Positions 58,241 to 64,000 of a stretch of 64,000 bases of DNA are shown piece after piece. The stretch comes from Verrucomicrobiia bacterium (lineage in GTDB: Bacteria; Verrucomicrobiota; Verrucomicrobiia; Limisphaerales; JADLHS01): contig JAHCLO010000007.1 in assembly GCA_026125285.1 (NCBI GenBank), positions 1 through 64,000 of the forward strand, given 5' to 3'. Made by a program: the position numbers and the translations under genes. The notes beneath the pieces are model-generated. The model searched no databases. It was not told where the DNA came from and worked only from the letters and a program-made list of their open reading frames with translations. Positions within the stretch are counted from its first letter, which is position 1, and each line of letters opens with the position of its first letter.

Positions 58241-58281
58241 CCTCTCCCCGGCCCTCTCCTCGTTCGAGGAGGAGAGGGTGA
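58241..58281. repeat. short CTCTCCCCGG-family element
   Basis: CTCTCCCCGGCCCTCTCCT faces AGGAGAGGGTGAG: a reduced member of the family found in purL and at 46305-46495. It lies exactly between the radical-SAM fragment and the HNH coding sequence. Confidence 0.75.
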
Positions 58282-58285
58282 GCAG

Positions 58286-58504
58286 ACCGAGCGCCCTCGC
58301 GTGGGCTTCGATTCGTTCCACGTTTTCGGCGCGGATGTTGATCGGTTCGTGAAAGATGGTGACGGGTTTGATTTCGGCCACGGCCTGGAGCGTTGCACGC
58401 AAATCCGCTTCGTCACACTCTGGATAGGTGGGCGCGAGGGCCACATAGCCGTTCAGGTCGGCTTTACGGGCAGCGCAAAGCGTGGCGAGGCGTTGCGACG
58501 GCAC
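58286..58504 (-). pseudogene. second fragment of the radical SAM gene
   Basis: Encodes SQRLATLCAARKADLNGYVA, TYPECDEADLRATLQAVAEI and FHEPINIRAENVERI, a diverged copy of codons 58-124 of the fragment at 56766-57383. Both ends are cut. It is in frame with the repeat and the HNH gene downstream, so a fused product is possible. Confidence 0.85.
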
Positions 58505-58561
58505 GGAAGCTGAACTGGTCTGTCGAGAACGAGCCTCATGGCACTGGTCAGCATCCGCGTC

Positions 58562-59161
58562 CTACTCTCCGTCGCCCAGTGCGCCCAGCCGCCGGCCCTG
58601 TTTTGAATCTGCGATCAGCCGGGCCAGCCGGCGTTGGCGGGTTTCCTTCTGCTTGGCGCTCATGACGAAGAAGCAAGCCAGGCGACGATACCCCGGTGGT
58701 TGTCGTTGGAAATAGTCCCACGCGGCTTGGTCGAACTTGAATTGCCGCTGCAAAGCCGGGGACAGTTCGCGGGGTGGGTTCTCGAAGGAGTACACGCCTG
58801 ACTTTTCAGGGCGGCGGGCGGCGAAGGCTTTCAGGCCCGCCAGGCTCATGCGTCCGGCGGTTTTCAATCTTTTGACGTGACGGATGTTGACGAGACTCCA
58901 ATTGCTCGTCGGTCTGCGCGGCGTGAACCGTTGCGTGAAACTCAGTTCGTCCACCCGCTTCCGAACGCCATCAATCCAACCAAAGCACAACGCTTCGTCC
59001 AAGGCCTCCGCGTAAGTGAGACCGCCTTGGCGCGAAGCTTTCAGGTAAAAACCGACCCATAATTCACTCGTGCTGGCATGATTCGCCTGCAGCCAGTTGC
59101 GGAAATCGGCGGCGGATTTGAAGTGTTTTGGTTTCACGGTCACGCGAGGGATTCTATTCAA
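58562..59161 (-). CDS. YdeI/OmpD-associated family protein
   Basis: A 199-residue cytoplasmic protein with the family blocks FRNWLQANHASTSELWVGFY, TYAEALDEALCFGWIDGV, TPRRPTSNWSLVNIRHVKRL and PPGYRRLACFFVMSAKQKETR (the C-terminal OmdA-like part). Family members have been tied to bacteriocin or peptide resistance; the biochemical role is unclear. It is complete and is the last gene before the trpE tail copy. Confidence 0.88.
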   Translation of the reverse strand: MNRIPRVTVKPKHFKSAADFRNWLQANHASTSELWVGFYLKASRQGGLTYAEALDEALCFGWIDGVRKRVDELSFTQRFTPRRPTSNWSLVNIRHVKRLKTAGRMSLAGLKAFAARRPEKSGVYSFENPPRELSPALQRQFKFDQAAWDYFQRQPPGYRRLACFFVMSAKQKETRQRRLARLIADSKQGRRLGALGDGE

Positions 59162-59212
59162 TTTGCATTGCAGGTGTCAGCAGTTGACTGGCCGGCCCAT
59201 CAGATTCCAACC

Positions 59213-59300
59213 GGAAGTGGAATCTCGGGAAACGGTGAACAAGAGCAAGGCCATGCTCCAGGCGGTGGCATTGGCGGAGACGTTTGCGAAAACGGCGTAG
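59213..59300 (+). pseudogene. duplicated trpE 3' tail
   Basis: Encodes [20 protein letters not shown] then ETFAKTA-stop, aligning with the last 30 codons of trpE (52785-52877). By hand 9 of 78 bases differ, and there is one small deletion at its left end. It lies 6.3 kb from trpE, on the same strand, closing the methylase/nuclease island. Confidence 0.9.
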
Positions 59301-59309
59301 CCACCAAGG

Positions 59310-59744
59310 TTACGAGGCGACCGTGTGATGGCTTTGAGTTCTTCTGGTAAAGCGTTCCTTGAGCCAGACCCCAGCAGCGATGAGCATGACGACTCCCAAC
59401 AGATCCAGGTGTTCGGTCGGCAGTCCTCGGAAGGAATCTGCCCACTGGATTATCGCTGCGGAAATCGCGAAGACCAAGGTCGCGACGGTGAGCGCGGTCA
59501 CGGCCAACGGAAGCAGCACTCGTTCAAACCACGGGAACGGTTCCGGTGTCAACGCAACCACCATCCGATCGGCGAAGTCTTTGGGCAGACTGAAGCCGGG
59601 CGTTTCGTCCAAAGCCGCAAAGACCGTCCGATAGGCAGCGAGGTCCGCCGACAAATCATGCGGCGGCTTGCCGGACAGAAGTTCACCGTTGCGTTCGTGC
59701 TCCAACGAGTCCTGGAGGTGGCGATTCCGTGTGTCTTCGTTCAT
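59310..59744 (-). CDS. probable anti-sigma factor-like membrane protein
   Basis: A 144-residue protein. The N-terminal 65 residues are acidic, soluble and helical (LQDSLEHERNGELLSG). Two membrane spans follow (LPLAVTALTVATLVFAISAAI, DLLGVVMLIAAGVWL). It overlaps the sigma-factor remnant by 4 bases, the usual sigma/anti-sigma coupling. No zinc-binding HxxxCxxC is seen. The assignment rests mainly on context. Confidence 0.6.
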   Translation of the reverse strand: MNEDTRNRHLQDSLEHERNGELLSGKPPHDLSADLAAYRTVFAALDETPGFSLPKDFADRMVVALTPEPFPWFERVLLPLAVTALTVATLVFAISAAIIQWADSFRGLPTEHLDLLGVVMLIAAGVWLKERFTRRTQSHHTVAS

Positions 59745-60187
59745 GGTACGTTTTCCTTTCCAAGTTTCCGGAGCAACCGGTCTTTCAACATCTGTCGGGC
59801 GCGAAACCGGTGACTCTTGCTCGTTCCTTCGGGCAGGGCGGTAACCTTCCCGATTTCCGCCACCGACATGTCGTCGAGGTGATAAAGCGTTACCACAGTC
59901 TTCAACAGGGGCGGCAGATCGTTCACACTCCGACGCACGAGGTCGAATGCCTCCTGGCTGGCCAGTGCGGCTGCGGGGGACGGGCCGGAAACGCCGCGCG
60001 CATTAGGGAAACGTTGATTTAATCCCCCCAGCTTGGAATTGTTGGCGACGGTGCGGCGTGGATTTTCTGAACTGCGTGCATGACGCACCAGACCACGTTT
60101 GGCCACACAGAGTTCGCCGCCAAGCAGAAGATCACCCGCCGTTAATAGTTCCTCGCCCGCATGGAAGTAGTCATCCCGCTGGGCCAA
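59741..60187 (-). pseudogene. truncated ECF-type sigma factor (region 4 only)
   Basis: Codons covering 59741-59959 encode AFDLVRRSVNDLPPLLKTVV, LYHLDDMSVAEIGKVTALPE and GTSKSHRFRARQMLKDRLL, a sigma-70 region 4 helix-turn-helix. Sequence before this in the frame does not look like a protein, and region 2 is absent. The 5' half has evidently been replaced, next to a HigB fragment. It is unlikely to work as a sigma factor. Confidence 0.7.
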
Positions 60188-60413
60188 GCTGCTGGCTGTA
60201 CTCGATCCCTACTACCCCGCACTCTGCTACGTTGATGCGTTCTCGGGCACGAACTACAACAAGCAGATCTGCCTGCGCAAACACCTGCCGCAGTTTGACA
60301 AAGTGCGCGGTATTGTTCCGTTTCAACTGGCGATACCAATGCGCAAATCCGGTCTTAGCCGATGGGTGCTTTCCGGCACATTCATTAAACTGTCTGCGAG
60401 TGACGATGTGCAT
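60171..60413 (-). pseudogene. truncated HigB-family toxin
   Basis: MHIVTRRQFNECAGKHP, GFAHWYRQLKRNNTAHFVKL matches the first half of the HigB at 39350-39643; after VFAQADL the similarity ends. The C-terminal catalytic part is missing and no antitoxin follows. It starts 23 bases after the end of the fumarate hydratase gene, on the same strand. Confidence 0.82.
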
Positions 60414-60436
60414 GACGCCTCAAGCCATTCGCCATC

Positions 60437-61315
60437 TCAATAAAGCCACTTCTGAATCTCCCCCTTCACCCCCAGCGTCACCCCTTGCCGCCGGTACGCC
60501 CAGCACATGTAGCTCACGCTCACGAAATACGACGCCGGCAGCCGGTTGGCCGCGCAGATTTTCACGCCCAGCAACGTCGTCTTGCCGCCAAAACCCATCG
60601 GGCCGATGCCCAGTTCGTTTGCGGTTTTCAACACGTCTTGCTCCAGTGCATCCAATTCGGGATTCGGATTGCGGTCTTCGAGCCGTCGCAGGAATTGCGT
60701 CTTGCTCAACTCGTAGCCCGTGGCGCGGTCGCCGCCGATGCACACGCCGAGGATGCCCGGCCCGCAGCCTTTGCCCTGCGCCTGCAACACCGCGTCCAGA
60801 ATCGCCTTGCGGCAGCCGTCGAGGTCACGGTTTGCCTTGAGCTTCTCGGCAGGCAACGAGTATTGCGCGCCGACGTTTTCGCAACCGCCTCCCTTGAGCA
60901 CAAGCCGCACACTGACTTCCGGCGCGCGATGCTGATGAAAATGAAAACTCGGCGCGCCCGGTCCGACGTTCGTGCCGTCGTTTTTGCCGGTGAGCGAATC
61001 CACGGAGTTCTGGCGGAGAAAACCTTTTTTCGTCGCGAGCGTCACCGCTTCGCGCGCGGTGTCGGCGAAGGTGATCTGGTCGTAGCCGACCGGGCAATCC
61101 ACGTAAAAGAGAATGCTGCCAGTGTCCTGGCAGATGGGCTGCGATTTGTTTTTCGCCAGCGCGATGTTCTGGTCCACTATCTTGAGGGCGTTCTGGGCGA
61201 GCGAATCCTTCTGCTCGTTTTCCAGCGAGGCGAGGATGGCCTTGTGGACGTCGTCGGGAATCTCGGCCGAGGTGCGGCGGATCAGTTCGATAAGGGAGTT
61301 CAACAGTTCACTCAT
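60437..61315 (-). CDS. fumarate hydratase class I, alpha (N-terminal) subunit
   Basis: A 292-residue subunit of an iron-sulphur hydro-lyase (fumarase/tartrate dehydratase type). The three cluster cysteines are expected in QPICQDTGSILFYV, LKGGGCENVGAQ and GCGPGILGVCIGG. The end (FGGKTTLLGVKICAANRLPA, YMCWAYRRQGV) is typical. The beta subunit gene is not adjacent, so it should be elsewhere. It interconverts fumarate and malate in the citric acid cycle. Confidence 0.9.
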   Translation of the reverse strand: MSELLNSLIELIRRTSAEIPDDVHKAILASLENEQKDSLAQNALKIVDQNIALAKNKSQPICQDTGSILFYVDCPVGYDQITFADTAREAVTLATKKGFLRQNSVDSLTGKNDGTNVGPGAPSFHFHQHRAPEVSVRLVLKGGGCENVGAQYSLPAEKLKANRDLDGCRKAILDAVLQAQGKGCGPGILGVCIGGDRATGYELSKTQFLRRLEDRNPNPELDALEQDVLKTANELGIGPMGFGGKTTLLGVKICAANRLPASYFVSVSYMCWAYRRQGVTLGVKGEIQKWLY

Positions 61316-61631
61316 AATGCAGGTCCAGCCTAGGGCTTTCGCACCACACCGTCAACCGAAGCACTGCAACGAAACCGTGCAGCCATGACTGCGGTCATTG
61401 TGGGTGAGGCTTAATTTGTCGCGGCAAATCGGGTTTGCGGCTCAGGGATTCTCCGGGTGGACTTGCCGACCGGTCGTCGGCGCGAGAATGGATTGATTGC
61501 TTCACGCCGCTTCACGGCCAGCATGGTTTGAACCGAGGATTTCGGTCGCTGCAAGGGCCGGGCTTGACCAGCACGCGGACGTAGCGGCGACCTTCCCTCG
61601 CGGGCTGAATCGTGCGGTAGGTTATGAACAA

Positions 61632-61710
61632 CGTGCTGCCGCGCCTCTGGCTGGCAGGTCAAGTTTATTGGTGGACAGTGAGAACTGCCGGGGGGACGCG
61701 CGGCAGCACG
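61632..61710. repeat. CGTGCTGCCGCGC palindromic element
   Basis: Perfect 13-base inverted ends (CGTGCTGCCGCGC / GCGCGGCAGCACG) around a 53-base centre. Partial relatives are at 48102-48120 and 50552-50617. Confidence 0.8.
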
Positions 61711-61850
61711 GTCAGGATTGTGGCAGATTGCGACCTCCGACATTGGAGGCGCAGCGGGGACACGTACCGTGGGGCAAGCTTTCCGGTCTGCCAGTTCACC
61801 GGACATTCCAATCCGGTGTCCCGACGGGTGACCGGAATGTCGCCCGAACC

Positions 61851-61870
61851 GGCAGACAAGAATGTCTGCC
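61851..61870. repeat. GGCAGACA palindrome
   Basis: GGCAGACA-AGAA-TGTCTGCC, a perfect 8-base hairpin without a T-tract; REP-like. Confidence 0.65.
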
Positions 61871-62082
61871 CTGCTACCGACCGGGGCATGGGAAGCAGCG
61901 ATCACCCAAACGGGCGGGCGAAAGCTGAACACGGACCAGACGGAACGAAAAAGAATACCGCCAAGGAGATTCGGGAGCTTCGACGGGCCTGCCCCGTGGC
62001 CGTAGGCTATTACGGGGGCTGGTTCAACAGCGGCTAGCTTCAACGCTCCTTCGTTTCGCTCAATCGGTCATAGTCTTGGAGG

Positions 62083-62361
62083 TTAGCCATTCCTTCTGCG
62101 GTTGGCATAAATGCTCCTCCGCTTCTGGTAGTCCGCTAGTGAGTCGAAGACGAGATAGTCTGAAACCATCTCCCAAGCAACTGCAGCTTGTCCACCCTTG
62201 AGCCAATCGTTTCGAGAACCACCGACTGGCACTTCGCCGACTAGAAACAACCTGCCGCCCTGCCGCTCCCAACGCGGGTAAGCCAATGAGCGACTGCCGT
62301 CTGTCGTCATCCAACTCAGAACAACGACCTTCTTAGTAAAATCTGGGAGTTTGCTTCTCAT
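62083..62361 (-). CDS. small hypothetical protein
   Basis: A 92-residue protein (MRSKLPDFTKKVVVLSWMTT, GGRLFLVGEVPVGGSRNDWL, WEMVSDYLVFDSLADYQKRR). It has a normal amino-acid balance, alternating beta strands and a helical end, and no signal or membrane span. I recognise no family. Plausible composition and a lack of competing frames are the evidence that it is real. Confidence 0.55.
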   Translation of the reverse strand: MRSKLPDFTKKVVVLSWMTTDGSRSLAYPRWERQGGRLFLVGEVPVGGSRNDWLKGGQAAVAWEMVSDYLVFDSLADYQKRRSIYANRRRNG

Positions 62362-62613
62362 AATGCTGTGCTCGTAGCGGCCTAGACATTATGGCCTTCG
62401 ATGAAAGCGAAAGCAGTTTCTGGTCTCCGGAAACGTGCCTGGCAATCCGCGGTGCGGATGGCGGAGCCACAATTTGTCTGACTCCCGCCCCAAACAAACA
62501 ATGATCGAAGATCAACGACCACCGGGGGTTGAGCGCGGATGGCAAGGTTGAGGTTCACGTTGTCCATCATTGCGAATCGAGCATGCGCCCGGGGCAGAGG
62601 CGACACCCTGGTT

Positions 62614-63342
62614 TCAGTCGGTCGCCGCCAACGTCATGTCCCGGGTGTAGTAGAGAATCCGTCCGCAGTTGGTGCAGGTGACGATCTCCTGCTCCTGCTG
62701 GCAGGTGACGAGGACCTGCGCCGGCAGTTTCATGTGACAACCGCCGCAGACGCCATGCTGCACGCCCACCACCACGTTCTCACCCTTGCTCTTGACGAGG
62801 CGTTCGTAGCGGCTGCGCACGCCGCTGTCCACGGCGGTGGCGAGTTCCTCGCGGTCGCTGCCCAGTTGCGCCAGTTCCCGCCGGAGGCTTTGTTCGCGTT
62901 CGCCCAATCGGGACACCTGTTCGTCCGCCAGTTTGCGGGCGTCCGCCGCTTCCCGGGTGAGTCGCACCACTTCCTGCTGCACCTGTTCGGCCTGCTCCAT
63001 CAGTTCGATTTCCTGGTCTTCGATCTTGGTGATGTCGGCCTTGCACATCTCGATTTCGTGGGCGAGCGCGCGGTATTCTTCATTCTTGCGCGTTTGAAGC
63101 TGCTGGTTGGCGTAGCGTTCGATCAATTGCTTCTTTGCCTCTACGTCCAGTTCGAGCCGCTTGCGTTCGGTTTCGATCTGTTTGACGCGCAGTTTGGCGG
63201 CTTCCAGCCGGGCCTGGGCATCGGCGCCCTTGGACTTCAATTCCTGTCGTTCGGGGTCAATATGAGCGAGTTCACCCTCAATCCGGCGGAGGCGGCGGTC
63301 ACGGTCCTGCAGAATCAACAACTTCTCAATGGCATCTAGCAT
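62614..63342 (-). CDS. C4-type zinc-ribbon coiled-coil protein (CT398-like)
   Basis: A 242-residue protein. Residues 1-175 form a long antiparallel coiled coil (ELAHIDPERQELKSKGADAQ, EYRALAHEIEMCKADITKIE). The C-terminal zinc ribbon has CGGCHMKLPAQ and VTCTNCGRILYY, giving four cysteines. This is the widespread family typified by Chlamydia CT398, proposed to act in nucleic-acid- or secretion-linked processes. It is complete. Confidence 0.88.
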   Translation of the reverse strand: MLDAIEKLLILQDRDRRLRRIEGELAHIDPERQELKSKGADAQARLEAAKLRVKQIETERKRLELDVEAKKQLIERYANQQLQTRKNEEYRALAHEIEMCKADITKIEDQEIELMEQAEQVQQEVVRLTREAADARKLADEQVSRLGEREQSLRRELAQLGSDREELATAVDSGVRSRYERLVKSKGENVVVGVQHGVCGGCHMKLPAQVLVTCQQEQEIVTCTNCGRILYYTRDMTLAATD

Positions 63343-63369
63343 CGGTTCTCTTTCGTTCAGGCACGCAGG

Positions 63370-63597
63370 CTATGCGGCAGTTTGGGGCAAGTCAATGAAG
63401 GCCTCCGGCAATTTGGATGGTCTGGGCGTCGGCGCTGGCGGTTTCTGCTGATTGCTTTGTGGTACAGCGGTCATTTCCGTTCGCAGAAGATCATGCATGA
63501 CAAACATCCCCGGCTTGCGTTGCCGCGCATTGTCCGATAAGGTAACCACGTTGACGCCGATTGCACCCAGAAGCAACCGTCTGAATTTAACAATCAA
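63370..63597 (-). CDS. possible small protein of uncertain reality
   Basis: A 75-codon frame (MIVKFRRLLLGAIGVNVV, PPAPTPRPSKLPEAFIDLP) in the 282-base space between the zinc-ribbon gene and the superoxide dismutase gene. The Pro-rich end looks coding-like, but there is no recognised family and it runs head-to-head with a well-supported gene 27 bases away. Confidence 0.2.
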   Translation of the reverse strand: MIVKFRRLLLGAIGVNVVTLSDNARQRKPGMFVMHDLLRTEMTAVPQSNQQKPPAPTPRPSKLPEAFIDLPQTAA

Positions 63598-63624
63598 ACA
63601 TCATTAACGGAGCACCAAGACTAT

Positions 63625-64000
63625 GGCACACGAATTACCTTCGCTTCCCTATCCCAAAGAAGCACTGGAGCCGCACATTGACGCGGCGACGATGGAAATC
63701 CACCACGGGCGGCATCACAAAGCCTACGTGGACAATCTGAACAAGGCGATCAGCGGCACGCCGCTGGAAAGCAAATCGTTGGATGCGCTCCTCAGCGATC
63801 TGGCCTCCGTTCCCGACAACATCCGCGTCGCGGTGCGCAACAACGGCGGTGGACATTGGAATCACTCGTTTTTCTGGAGGCTCATGGCGCCAAACGCGGG
63901 CGGCGCTCCGGCCGGCAAACTGGCCGAGGACATCAACGCCGCCTTTGGCTCGTTCGCCGACTTTCAGGCGAAGCTCGAGGTCGCCGGCATTGGCCGTTTC
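63625..64000 (+). CDS. iron/manganese superoxide dismutase (5' part, cut by window end)
   Basis: The first 125 codons of a Fe/Mn-[23 protein letters not shown] carries the first metal histidine, [14 protein letters not shown] the active-site His/Tyr, and [18 protein letters not shown] the second metal histidine and conserved Trp. A GGAG ribosome-binding site lies 10 bases upstream. The C-terminal domain with the remaining ligands lies outside the window, so metal preference cannot be judged. Confidence 0.95.

Larger units (their letters stand above)
61316..62082. other. 767-base repeat-rich intergenic region
   Basis: No convincing gene. Apart from two palindromes listed separately it contains further GC-rich snippets such as a GTGACCGG / CCGGTGTC motif near 61810-61835. 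Long frames on both strands are probably artefacts of GC-rich repeats. Confidence 0.5.

Noticed and set aside
61411-62043. A 210-codon minus-strand frame in the repeat-rich gap
   Set aside because: It runs through palindromic repeats on both strands and has no protein-like pattern.

Overview
The window looks like chromosomal DNA of a Verrucomicrobiota bacterium, probably near Pedosphaera/Limisphaerales. This is an inference from gene content: a delta-60-repeat exported protein, a propeller-type sensor kinase, a very long GreA-like protein, small-type PurS/PurQ/PurL, and many families of palindromic REP-like repeats. No rRNA, tRNA, CRISPR array or complete transposon was recognised.

Layout. 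1-2.8 kb: a Rossmann-fold epimerase, a small two-gene unit and two decayed remnants of a REP-associated transposase. 2.7-5.2 kb: a cNMP-binding protein, a PocR/AraC regulator and a TPR protein. 5.2-12.3 kb: rsmB, the GreA-like protein, argH, exonuclease III and an exported protein. 12.7-16.6 kb: katG with a clear terminator, then an acyltransferase. 16.9-28.1 kb: MORN and delta-60 proteins, a response regulator/sensor kinase pair, an exported protein and a coiled-coil/TPR protein. 28.3-33.9 kb: a four-gene MacAB-TolC-like efflux operon. 34.3-35.5 kb: a LysR regulator divergent from a ferredoxin. 35.5-43.1 kb: a purS-purQ-purL purine operon split by about 3.8 kb of accessory genes. 43.2-48 kb: a HupE/UreJ protein and a YcfL/COG3014/LpoB-like lipoprotein cluster. 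48.3-52.9 kb: hisF, hisI and trpE. 53-59.3 kb: a DNA methylase/nuclease island. 59.3-64 kb: a decayed sigma/anti-sigma pair, a fumarate hydratase subunit, a zinc-ribbon protein and the start of a superoxide dismutase gene.

The most striking feature is a recurring arrangement. The 3' end of a housekeeping gene is followed by a small accessory module, usually toxin-antitoxin or restriction-like, and then by a second, diverged copy of that same 3' end. It occurs at purQ twice in series (three tails, enclosing hicAB and then an ATPase/YhcG-remnant/higBA block), at hisF (a nucleotidyltransferase-like gene) and at trpE (the methylase/nuclease island). Related forms occur at argH (only a repeat between the tails) and at a broken radical-SAM gene (an HNH endonuclease). 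No recombinase is visible in any module. The tails differ mostly at synonymous positions, as related alleles would. I infer repeated capture of accessory modules by recombination inside gene 3' ends, either by an unrecognised mobile unit or by homology-facilitated illegitimate recombination.

A second theme is REP-like palindromes inside reading frames. purL carries two in-frame insertions, trpE one, an HNH nuclease reading frame has one at its 5' end, and a COG3014-type lipoprotein appears to have lost its normal start codon next to one. All repeat and tail comparisons were done by eye; no database search was possible.
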